Positions 57,501-64,000 of a stretch of 64,000 bases of DNA are shown here, one piece after another (the first letter of the stretch is position 1; every line of letters starts with the position of its first letter). Below the pieces are notes generated by a model. That model searched no databases. It was not told the origin of the DNA and was given only the letters and a program-made list of their open reading frames with translations. The position numbers were made by a program, and so were the translations under genes. Source of the stretch: Tribonema minus (taxonomy: Eukaryota > Sar > Xanthophyceae > Tribonematales > Tribonemataceae); NCBI GenBank assembly GCA_017506865.1, contig JAFCMP010000083.1:1-64000 (forward strand), in the 5' to 3' direction.

Positions 57501-58034
57501 GCAACCAGGAATGTTTTAACCCCTGCACGCCACGGAACTGGTGACCGAAGCACGAAAGCCATGCTACTGCTCTTACAGGTTGATTGCTGTCATCTGCTGA
57601 CCATCGATGCTAGACTGTGACTCGGTCAGCACTGCATGTACGCCAGTGTCCCAGATAGGATACCGAAGGTCAATGGCTGTTTAGCACTTATGAATGTCCC
57701 TGGTTCCACACCAGGGACGCTCAGGGACGGTGACGCGACAGCGACACGCCGGCAAAATGGAACCAGTTTGCAACACACAGCAGCGCATCGAATCTGGCGA
57801 GAAAGCAGGGCGTCAGGTACTGATGCAGCGAGGCTGATGGGCACAAAGAAAAGCACAGGAAATGTTTGATCGTAAAGAACTTGCCTTTTTGCGAGTGACT
57901 GTCGCCTCCGGCATCTTCTTTTTCAGGATCTGCACCTCGTCCATGATGATCCTGTCCTCCTCCTGCTTGGATTTACTTTCTCCTATCGCCTTCACCAGCT
58001 CGAAAAAGTCCTTGCTCAGATGGCTGCCGCTCAT
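38608..58034 (-). CDS. AP4E1: AP-4 complex subunit epsilon (adaptin)
   Basis: Large subunit of the AP-4 coat adaptor, which sorts cargo at the trans-Golgi network without clathrin. Eighteen exons in transcript order: 58034-57885, 56764-56562, 56137-56008, 55305-55208, 53862-53740, 52850-52796, 51616-51509, 50259-50110, 49290-49142, 47893-47801, 46999-46873, 45698-45529, 44299-44090, 43391-43232, 41912-41715, 41104-41042, 40111-39154 and 38789-38608. Every phase matches, giving 1108 residues (human about 1137). The trunk is full length: E-E-D-R-I-I, Y-V-E-M-L-G-H-D-A-S-F-G-Y-I, L-C-D-K-D-P, Y-K-D-L-V-P-S-F-V-S-I-L-K-Q, H-N-L-K-Y-V-G, L-A-V-I-D-C-L-E-D-P-D-E-T-L-K-R, V-A-H-N-L-M-Q-L-I-A-E-G, W-V-L-G-E-Y, and C-E-D-L-Q-V-D. 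The hinge (about residues 645-1000) has Gln, Gly and Ala runs and L-L-D-M-M and L-L-D-F-G motifs; a short ear ends the protein. Intron 1 has a GC donor. More than four fifths of the gene is intron, much of it exon-edge arrays. Confidence 0.95.
41870..42290 (-). repeat. Exon-edge array: copies of the AP4E1 exon 15 start plus acceptor
   Basis: The exon-15 start with its GCAG acceptor (about 41876-41925) recurs at 42024-42070 and 42154-42200. The neighbouring intron stretch with GTGAGTC-type words, GGCAAGAACTGCTCGTG and GAGGCACAGATCAGGGAT is repeated along with it. Confidence 0.88.
43405..43570 (-). repeat. Intronic repeat beside the AP4E1 exon 14 acceptor
   Basis: GAGCAGCATGG, then GTTAGTGAGCG or CATCAGTGAGCG, then a TGTGAGGTTCAGGG-like end occurs twice (about 43408-43455 and 43520-43565). 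It is an intron-only pair, more decayed than the exon-edge copies. Confidence 0.6.
43779..43808. repeat. Poly-C tract in AP4E1 intron 13
   Basis: A run of about 22 C with one following T and more C on +, so a G-run in the transcript. It lies between the exon-13 copy and exon 14. Confidence 0.9.
43912..44160 (-). repeat. Exon-edge pair: copy of the AP4E1 exon 13 end plus donor
   Basis: The exon-13 end (44090-44150; V-M-V-A-A-L-P-V-D-A-coding, donor CCAG|GTACGC) has a near-identical copy at 43912-43975, downstream in the transcript. The copy also keeps the CCAG|GTACGC donor. Confidence 0.92.
44500..45610 (-). repeat. Exon-edge array: five copies of the AP4E1 exon 12 end plus donor
   Basis: The real exon end is at 45529-45600. 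Copies lie at about 45355-45425, 45197-45265, 45050-45118, 44905-44960 (partial) and 44505-44570 (decayed), with a period of about 150-175 bases. Each keeps the segment coding L-A-E-E-L-C-A-M-A-R-S and a CCAG|GTG- or CCAGGCATG-type end; the linking intron has TGTATAC/ATATAC and (CA)n runs. Confidence 0.93.
45490..45528. repeat. (CA)n microsatellite abutting the AP4E1 exon 12 donor
   Basis: ACACAC units directly follow the exon-12 donor (GTGTGTGTG in the transcript). Such runs recur beside several copies of the array. Confidence 0.9.
46140..46935 (-). repeat. Exon-edge array: four copies of the AP4E1 exon 11 end plus donor
   Basis: The acidic exon-11 end (46873-46920; donor GAGCAG|GTGCGG) recurs at about 46155-46200, 46335-46380, 46535-46580 and 46690-46735. 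Period is about 190 bases. The linking intron piece CAACTGCAGCACCCCGCTGC, then ACTGCACGAGCACAG, is repeated too. Confidence 0.92.
46930..47215 (-). repeat. Exon-edge pair: copy of the AP4E1 exon 11 start plus acceptor
   Basis: The exon-11 start and acceptor (about 46940-47030) have a copy at about 47125-47215: ATCTCCGGCTGCACCAGGTC, then CGCCATCACGCCCACGTCCC, then TGCACGCAC. It lies upstream in the transcript, inside intron 10. Confidence 0.9.
48879..48897. repeat. Interstitial telomere-like repeat
   Basis: Three CTAACC-type units in AP4E1 intron 9; shorter pieces are at 47455-47469 and near 47950. Confidence 0.8.
49240..49690 (-). repeat. Exon-edge array: copies of the AP4E1 exon 9 start plus acceptor
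   Basis: The exon-9 start (49250-49300; H-P-K-Y-A-A-E-H-Q-L-A-V-coding) recurs at about 49367-49425, 49530-49590 and 49645-49690, with shorter CACCGCCAGTGCGG pieces at 49455 and 49488. All lie upstream in the transcript. Confidence 0.9.
50240..50720 (-). repeat. Exon-edge array at the AP4E1 exon 8 acceptor
   Basis: The acceptor region (GATCTGCGGCGCC-like) and the GTGGCAGCGTGAGCAGCAGC stretch of intron 7 recur at about 50260-50400, 50400-50530 and 50640-50710, with an AAGACTAAAATGG- or AAGACTGTAATAAG-like block in between. It consists mostly of intron with little exon. Confidence 0.75.
51330..51816 (-). repeat. Exon-edge copies on both sides of AP4E1 exon 7
   Basis: The exon-7 end with donor (51505-51550; I-N-V-G-Y-A-coding, GCG|GTGAGTC) has a copy at 51331-51376. 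The exon-7 start with acceptor (51580-51620) has a copy at about 51773-51816. Each copy sits on the intron side of its own junction. Confidence 0.9.
51835..51857. repeat. Interstitial telomere-like repeat
   Basis: TTAGGG twice, then a TTTAGGG unit and TTAG, in AP4E1 intron 6. Confidence 0.85.
52680..52830 (-). repeat. Exon-edge pair: copy of the AP4E1 exon 6 end plus donor
   Basis: The exon-6 end (52796-52812; M-R-L-L-Q-coding) has a copy at about 52696-52712. The flanking intron words CAAACACCACGCGCCCCTCG and CAAACATCACGCGCCGCTCA also match. Confidence 0.85.
53238..53254. repeat. Interstitial telomere-like repeat
   Basis: TTAGGGTTAGGGTTAGG in AP4E1 intron 5. Confidence 0.8.
53684..53720. 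repeat. Interstitial telomere-like repeat, (CCCTAA) about six units
   Basis: An exact run of TAACCC units ends 20 bases from the AP4E1 exon 5 donor, inside intron 5. It is the longest of several such runs in this gene. Confidence 0.95.
54186..54218. repeat. Poly-G tract in AP4E1 intron 4
   Basis: A run of about 30 G interrupted by one A, so poly-C on the transcript strand, upstream of the exon-5 acceptor at 53862. Confidence 0.9.
54450..54467. repeat. Interstitial telomere-like repeat
   Basis: GGGTTAGGGTTAGGTTTAG in AP4E1 intron 4. Confidence 0.8.
55060..55260 (-). repeat. Exon-edge pair: copy of the AP4E1 exon 4 end plus donor
   Basis: GAGCTCGGGCGTCACCTG followed by the segment coding R-L-L-C-D-K-D-P (55193-55245) has a copy at about 55057-55110 in which that segment is decayed. 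The donor CCAG|GTGACGCCC is changed to TCAG|GTGACGCCC. Confidence 0.85.
56075..56340 (-). repeat. Exon-edge pair: copy of the AP4E1 exon 3 start plus acceptor
   Basis: The exon-3 start (about 56086-56137) and the intron end before it, including GCATTGAGCATTGGCTCG, have a copy at about 56231-56335. Exon segment and intron segment are duplicated as one block. Confidence 0.92.
57884..57885 (-). promoter_or_regulatory. GC 5' splice site, AP4E1 intron 1
   Basis: The donor is CAAAAAG|GCAAGT. It is well supported because family similarity is continuous across the junction: exon 1 ends T-R-K-K and exon 2 begins M-K-E-F-L-V-R-L-V-Y in phase 0. Confidence 0.85.
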
Positions 58035-58375
58035 GGTGCCGCTCTCTTACGGTATAGACTAGGACTAGAGAGGTGCAGTTCAAGATCAAAATCCCTCAGG
58101 TGTTTCGGCGAGGCTTTCCGGCGTTGCGCCGCCGACGTCGCAGGCAGCGACCAGCTGCGGTATGTACAGCGTCTAGTTGTCAACGCTTATCAGCACACCT
58201 GGTCAAAGCAACGTGGATCTCATCAAAGTTGCACTTCAAACTTGCACTTTGGATGTGAGCAGCCAAAACCAGGACGGGATCGTTGTGTTGAGAACGAGCA
58301 ATACACGGAGGACGACAGGAGACTTTCCTGCGCTGGACACAGTGGAGTGGAGGCGGCCGTAGCGCAGCGGGCCGC
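58035..58375. promoter_or_regulatory. Divergent promoter between AP4E1 and the TFIIB-like gene
   Basis: 341 bases between the two proposed ATGs. It contains CACTTCAAACTTGCACTTTG (about 58227-58246), again a TTGAAGTT-type word. No TATA element is seen. Shared use is inferred from spacing. Confidence 0.35.
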
Positions 58376-61300
58376 ATGCAAGCCTCTGCTGCACCCGGAG
58401 GCTATGCAGGAGCAGCACCAGGTTTCGGAGCTGGAGGAGCTTACGCAAGCAGTGCTGGCAGAGTCCTTGCTGCCAAGGGCGGTGGCATTGATTCCGCCTC
58501 CATTGAGCTGCCTGAGAAGGTCAGGCAGGCCATCGAGGAGAAGTGCGAGCGGGTTCGGAGCTACATGGTGCCTGACAAGCCCATGAGAGGTGAGACACTG
58601 GCGTCACTTGCCCAACTTAGCAGGCAGCATCCGCTTGCCACTAAGTTAATACTCCGGAAGCGGTCCCCTCACGCAAGGAGCCCATCCATGAAGGTCTTCG
58701 GAGTCACGCATGCTTCGTTGCGATGCGCCCTTGCGCAACTGCGACAGTCATAGATTTTTCTGTAAGCAAGCGGGGTGATGCCAACAGGAACCTGCAGCAA
58801 GTTGGCGTATTCTGCAGCCGTCAGTCTAGGCTGCCATTGACTATGATGTTCGGAATAACTGTACTGAAGCGCTCGCAACGTGGGATTGAAACAACGCGGT
58901 GGCGCTTCTGCTGTGACATGAGTCACATGACATGAAAGCCCGACCCGATAGGCATTTTCTTCAGTTGCATTGATTTCTCAAATGGTGAATTATGCCTGTC
59001 TGTATATCACTTGATCCATGAGATGCCATCACCCCTACCGTACACATCCCAGATTCAGTCACCCCTTCAGAGCTGCGCCTTGATACCCTCAGCCCCGGCG
59101 CTGCTATCCACCACTCCCTCTGCATCATTACACAGTACACCGGCTAAGCATTCGCTCGCCACAACTTGCTGCCGCTGCGAGACGCTCATCACACCTGCAC
59201 GCTCTATGGTGCGTGCCGCGCCGCTCTAGAAATCGACATGCACGCGATGAGGGTCCTGGAGGTGGACGCGAGCATACAGGCGGGGACGGCGTACGCGACC
59301 GCGGCGGAGGAGTTCACCTTCGTGCTGCCGGAGGTCGCGGTGCCCATACACACATGTAGCGTGTGCGGCAACAAGGACCAGCAGGTGCGACCCGCCTCGG
59401 CGCCTAGAGAGCCTCTGGTTGCAGATGCGACGGCGGTTGTGGTTGTTTACACTTGTTGAAGTTCTTTGCGCTTGCTGAGCACGATGGCGTTGAGCGGCCT
59501 GCAAGAGCGCGCCTTCAGGCCCGCAGTCTTTTGCCCTCCTCCATGACCCGGACTGATACGGGGTGCGACGGTCGACCCGTACGCAGTACGCGGTCGTGTT
59601 GCGTGGTCGTTGTTAGCAAGCCAAGCTGCGTTGTTCCGTTTGTGTCAAACGAGGTATCGCTCGTATGCAGAGCGCGTGTACCACAAGCTGAGTGCAGGAG
59701 TCTGTCGTCTTTCAGCTTTCTGACGGCATGGTGTGCGCGGTGTATCTGCGTCGGCAATCACGGGCGTCCACCGCACGAGAGACATCGCTGTGACAGTGAC
59801 TAACTGTGTTTGCCCTGTAGACAACGGACCTCGCAATGATCGCAAGCGGTGAGAGCAGTCCCATCATATGGAAGGGCACTCGTAGCGCCACGATCTGCCT
59901 AGGCGCCCGTACGTGCAGACGCGGCCGCGCGGTTGGGCGCTCTTGCAGGGGACCACAACCAGATGCCTAGACCGCGTGTCGACGTTCATCTGTGCCTCAC
60001 AACTGCGCTCTGCAGTTTTATCGCTGGGGGTTTGTTGAGGGCGTACAGTAAGTACCGAAATTATGCGAGGCCCCCGCTGTCACAGCGCAGCGGCGGCCAT
60101 GGCTGAAAGAGCCGACAGGCGCGCTGCCGCCTCCAGCCCCGAGCCCGCTGCAGCATGTCTTCTCACTCTGGTCTACCCTAGAGTCAGGGTTTTGGCTAGG
60201 AGTGGGGTCAAGGTTAGAGGCAGGGCTAGGCTTGCCCGCCGTTTGTGCACTGCACACCAATCCGCTCCTTGAACCGAACGGAGCGTCACCCTGCGCAATC
60301 TTCATGTTCACCCCCCCCCCCCCCCCGCAGTTCTTTGTGCTGGACGCCAAGCAAGGGGACACCATCTGCATGGGCGTGGGCGGCGCCGGCTGCGGAGCTG
60401 TTGTGGAGGACCACAAGGTGCGCCTCGTATGCCACCGCTGACTGCTGCACTGCTGCGGCATGGGTCAGGTTTAGGGTAAGGATTACGGTTAAAATCAGGG
60501 GTAGCGTTACGATGCGAGGTCAGGATTATGGAATCATTCTCCCCCTTGAGCGCGCTGCGGCGCTGCTGGTGTGTGGCGGCTGCAGCGTCGTTGTCGAGGA
60601 CCAAAATGGCGCATTATGTGCCGCCGCTGACTGCTGAAGGGCGAGGCGAGGATTGGGGTAAAAGGGGGGGTCAGGACATTGCTTGCGGTTAGGGTCAGGG
60701 TTTAGAGTTAGGTCGACCTTACCGTACCTTTACTCCCCCCCCCCCCGCCCATTGCGGCACCGCTGCCGTGTGAGAGATGCCGCCAACGTCTCGCAATGAA
60801 CGCTTCAGAACAGTCCATAAGAGCTGCAGTCATAAGACGATGCCTTGTAGCTGCTGCCGCGGACTACAAGACGTGTCTGCCCGCACGTGGCAGCTGAGGC
60901 GCTGCGGCGCTGAACGCGCGATGCAGCGCAGCTGCGCGAGCGATGCCACAGGGGCCTTGCGTCGACTGCTGTAGGCAGCCTATTGCCCAGCAGATGAGGG
61001 CCCAGTGATGCCCAGCCGCTGTGGAGGACCGGATTGCGCGCCTGCGCCTGCATGCTGGCAGCTGAGACGTGCTGCACCGGGGGCCGCTGGCCAATGTCGT
61101 CCCTGGATAAAATTCCCGTCAACTTTTGCAGGGCCATGCGGCAGTCCCTTACGATAAGGTTGTCAGTGCGCAGTTGCATGTCAGTGAACCCCCCCCCCCC
61201 CCCCCCTGTAGCTGCGAGGTGCTTCCGACAGCCGTGCTGAACTGCGTGATGACCGCGTGATTGGGTACGTAGGTATGTACAGGGCGCCCCGCGCATCTGA

Positions 61301-63451
61301 GCGCTGAGTACACATACGGCATGTACTGCTGTCACGACTACATATGCGGATTTGTCGCCAACTCCACTTCAACTCCGCTTCGGCCGCAGCGGACTTGATG
61401 TTCGAGTCGTTTGGGTCTTTTCACTCAGCGGAGTCGGAGTCGTACAGTGATTGATGCCAGCTCCGCAGAGCAGAGTCGTGAGTCGTGAGCGCACCAGTCA
61501 CAGCCTCTGGAGCGGAGTCGGAGTCATTCAGATATTGTGGAGTCGTGACAAGCTCTGCAAAAGTTGCGCCGTGCTGACTGTTGCTCGAATTAAAGTTTCG
61601 CATGCGTGTTTTTTGCCTTTCGCTAAGCGCACGAGGGCCGCAGCAACTTTCACTCTTGAAGCGCAACCTTCAAGTGCAGGTCAAGTGTCGTGGGAAATGA
61701 CATGCCATTTCCCACCTTCTTCGCGTCGTTTTCTCTTGTAGTGTGTCCGCGCCCGCGTGCGCCCCTGTTTTCCACCCTCCTCACATCATCGTTCTTTGTG
61801 TGCGTGCCCACATGCGCGTGTGCCCTTGTTTGCCAGGCGCACGAGGGCAACATGTACCGGCAGTTTGAGGGCGAGGTCGACCGCAGCCACCACGGCCTGC
61901 CGCCGGACAAGCTCTACTCCACGGCGTACAACATGCGCACGCAGATCAGCAAGGGCGCGCTGGTGAGCAGCGCCTGAGCGATGCCTCGGCTGCTGAGCAC
62001 TGGTGGGCATCGCCCTCGCTGTTGATCGTTGCTCGCAATGACATGACGACAAGCGTTCTCGTGCATGCGACAGCCATGCGCACGCAGATCAGCAAGGGCG
62101 CTCTGGTGAGCGCCTGAGGGATGCCGCGGTTGCTGAGCATCCGCCTCCAATGACGGGCAGCGCCCCCGTTGACGAGCATCACCCACAACGCTATTACGCT
62201 TTTCGCGCCCTCATCTTTGTTCACGCAGTAGGCTGTGTGTACTACAAAGAGAAGTATGAAGGTTACACCGACCGCATTGTTGTCATGGCGGTCATCGCCC
62301 GCCACGCTGGCGGCGAACGCGTGGCGCCATCTGTGCGCCACAGCATGGTGCTGCGCACCGCTCGTGTGGCTGCTGCTCCCATAGTACTCTTTCTCCCAGC
62401 CCTGACTCCCCTTCGCGCGCCCCTTCTCTGCGATGCTCCCACAATGCTGATTCGCGGAGCACCTGACCCCTGTTTGCGCTCCGGTCGCCTTGGAAGTTAT
62501 GATGCTTCAGTAGTGCTGATTTGCTCAACCCCCGACTCCTCGTTACGCCCCGCCTGCTCTAGGGTTTTGATGATCCCATGGTGTTGATTTGCCAAGCATG
62601 TGAGCCCCCTTTGCCCCCCCTCCTTCCCTAGGACTCGGCACGGTTGGCAAACCTCAGCAGCTACGTCGAGATGAACCTGAGCCAGATGGGGAAGGACGAC
62701 AAGCGCACCAGGGTGGGCTACAAGGACCAGGTGCGTCGCCCGGCGAAGTTGAAGATGCGTGTCCCCTTCAGGTGATCTTTAACAAGGGTTCCATCATTCA
62801 TCAGCATCCAGCAGTAGACCTGGATCGCGATCGGCCTGCCTCCCTCTTTGACTCCGCCGCTTGGTGTGAAGTTGAAGATGTGCACACACCTTTTCAGGTT
62901 AATCTTCACAATTTCCATAAGTTATCGCCATCAAGTCAGTAGAAGCGGCCTGCATTCGCTTGAGCGCTGTAGCTGGGTGTGTTCTGCAACTGTGCCCCAC
63001 TCCCTGTTTTGGCCAGCTCATTTTGCCAGGTGTTGTCTGCACAGCACATCAATGTCAACTGAATTGCGCGGGCATGCACTGCTCACAGCCCCCCCCCCTC
63101 CCTTCCCTTCCTCATGGTGGGAGGTACGCTGCCGCCCCGAGCTGCGCATCCGCTGATTGTCAGACAGTTACTTTACCCGCAAAACGTCTTTGTGTGTTCC
63201 TCCCATTGCTGTCCCCACCCATCCACCCCGCCCCCCCCCCCCCCCCCTCCCCTCCCCCACCCGCCCCCCTCGCGCGTCGCGCAGATGAAGAAGCAGGCGT
63301 TCGACGTCATCGACCACATGGCGGCCAACTGCGACCTGCACGGCACCGTGACGGAGCGCGCCAAGGAGCTCTTCGCGGGCTGGCGCAACGTCAAGGAGCA
63401 CGTCCACCACAAGAACGCCGTCATCTGCGCGTGCATCGTGGCGGCGTACAG
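58376..63451 (+). CDS. TFIIB-like transcription factor (3' end beyond the window)
   Basis: Six exons seen: 58376-58589, 59230-59384, 60331-60417, 61837-61962, 62632-62730 and 63285-63451; all phases match, giving 282 residues so far. Exon 1 is Gly/Ala-rich, then helical (E-L-P-E-K-V-R-Q-A-I-E-E-K). A zinc-ribbon-like unit spans exons 2-3: C-S-V-C-G-N, F-F-V-L-D-A-K-Q-G-D-T-I-C, then G-C-G-A-V-V-E-D-H. This is TFIIB-like, but the second pair of Cys is spaced C-x7-C instead of C-x2-C. Exon 4 has E-G-N-M-Y-R-Q-F-E-G-E-V-D-R-S-H-H-G, a segment of TFIIB relatives in algae and protists as I recall it. Exon 6 begins the first cyclin fold: A-K-E-L-F-A-G-W, then N-A-V-I-C-A-C-I-V-A-A-Y-R. It probably acts in nuclear transcription initiation; whether it serves Pol II or Pol III is unknown. 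The start at 58376 is provisional. Confidence 0.8.
60311..60326 (+). repeat. Poly-C pyrimidine tract immediately before an acceptor
   Basis: A run of about 16 C, then GCAG, directly before exon 3 of the TFIIB-like gene at 60331. Similar C runs precede or lie near acceptors at 13325 (as G on +), 26172, 28641, 29540 and 63284. Confidence 0.85.
60380..60650 (+). repeat. Exon-edge pair: copy of the TFIIB-like exon 3 end plus intron start
   Basis: The exon-3 end and intron start (about 60377-60450) have a decayed copy at about 60565-60640: GGCGGCTGCAGCGTCGTTGT, then CGAGGACCAAAATG, then GCCGCCGCTGACTGCTG. The intron piece GCCACCGCTGACTGCTGCAC is shared. Telomere-like GGTTTAGGGTAAGG words lie between. 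Confidence 0.75.
61930..62145 (+). repeat. Exon-edge pair: copy of the TFIIB-like exon 4 end plus donor
   Basis: ATGCGCACGCAGATCAGCAA followed by GGGCGCTCTGGTGAGC at about 62073-62107 copies the exon-4 end (61932-61966); the following GCCTGAGGGATGCCGCGG matches the intron start. Confidence 0.93.
62735..62900 (+). repeat. Intronic two-copy repeat in the TFIIB-like gene, intron 5
   Basis: GAAGTTGAAGATG, then a CCTTTTCAGGT-like block, then ATCTTHACAA-like sequence and CATCA occur at about 62737-62810 and 62868-62940. It is the TTGAAGTT word in a longer unit. Confidence 0.65.
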
Positions 63452-63975
63452 GTGAGCCGCGGCAGCGGCGGCAGTGGCACATTCTTCAAGTTTACTTTTG
63501 GAGCACTGCCACCAAACCAAATGAAGTAGTGAACAACAGCGCACGTTGAGGCTTGCGTGTGGAGCACGTCCACCACAAGAACGCCGTCATCTGCCCGTGC
63601 ATCGTGGCGGCATACAGGTGGGCCGCGGCAGCAGCGGAAGCGGCAGCGGCAGCGGCGGCGCAGCGCTCATCTGTTGGCAACAGTGCCACTGCTGCTTTTC
63701 TGCTGTGAAGCGGGGGGTACGTATCACATGTAGCCCTACCTTACATACCACGGCAGGGACGCCGTCATCTGCGCGTGCATCGTGGCGGCGTACAGGTGAG
63801 CCGGGCAGCGGCGGCAGCGGCAGCGGCGGCGCTCAGTCTTGAAGTTCGCTATAGGAGCACACTAACACAACTGGTGAGCAGCAGCGCGCTCAGCCCACAA
63901 GGTTTGTGTCTGGGGCCTTGCCACGGCAGAAAACGCCGTCGTCTGCGCATGCATCGTGGCGGCGTATTAGGCGAG
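63400..63975 (+). repeat. Exon-edge array: copies of the TFIIB-like exon 6 end plus donor
   Basis: The exon-6 end (63400-63460; N-A-V-I-C-A-C-I-V-A-A-Y-coding, donor TACAG|GTGAGCCG) recurs at about 63566-63628, 63757-63805 and 63930-63977. In the last copy the donor region has decayed to TATTAGGCGAGCCG. The array runs toward the window edge. Confidence 0.93.
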
Positions 63976-64000
63976 CCGCGCGGCAGCAGCAGTGCTCAGT

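Overview
The window is nuclear DNA of a eukaryote. Genes are split by many spliceosomal introns (GT-AG, some GC-AG), exons are strongly GC-rich, and introns and spacers are more mixed and full of short repeats. Two proteins begin with a hydrophobic signal peptide that runs into a Ser-His-Ala/Phe or Thr-Ser-Ala/Phe junction followed by a basic, Ala/Ser/Arg-rich stretch. That is the bipartite presequence of plastids acquired by secondary endosymbiosis of a red alga, so I infer a photosynthetic haptophyte, stramenopile or cryptophyte. A haptophyte is my weak first guess because GC-AG introns are frequent; the sequence does not settle it. Interstitial TTAGGG-type repeats fit such a host.

Layout, left to right: an isolated first exon of a probable myosin (2370-2605, -); ARPC4 of the Arp2/3 complex (3810-4319, possibly to 4460, -); a plastid-targeted single-domain rhodanese in four exons (5857-8709, +); mitochondrial TIM44 (10902-16388, -), head to head with a plastid-targeted Cys-rich DnaJ-type zinc protein (16594-17844, +); intronless PRP39 (18915-21962, -), head to head with a nine-exon transportin-3/transportin-SR gene (22394-31135, +); a less GC-rich stretch (about 31.1-38.6 kb) holding an unrecognised minus-strand gene with a weak trypsin-fold resemblance (33382-37516); the AP-4 epsilon adaptin gene in 18 exons over 19.4 kb (38608-58034, -), head to head with a TFIIB-like gene (58376 onward, +) that leaves the right edge.

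The most striking signal is not a gene. In all four genes with long introns (TIM44, TNPO3, AP4E1, TFIIB-like), and only around splice junctions, the end of an exon plus the adjoining start of its intron (or the end of an intron plus the start of its exon) is repeated two to about seven times in tandem inside the intron. Copies carry the donor or acceptor with them and decay to different degrees. I call these exon-edge arrays. They account for much of the intron length and leave decoy splice sites and pseudo-exons. Alongside them are GC donors in three first introns, poly-C tracts before acceptors, intronic telomere-like repeats, and two recurrent words (TTGAAGTT and GTGCTCAG).

Functional themes: splicing (PRP39 with the importer of SR splicing factors, sharing a 431-bp divergent promoter), organelle biogenesis (TIM44 with a plastid protein), membrane traffic (AP-4), actin (ARPC4, myosin) and transcription initiation (TFIIB-like). 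Exon borders of the recognised genes were set by hand from splice consensus, reading phase and family similarity recalled from memory. No alignment was run.
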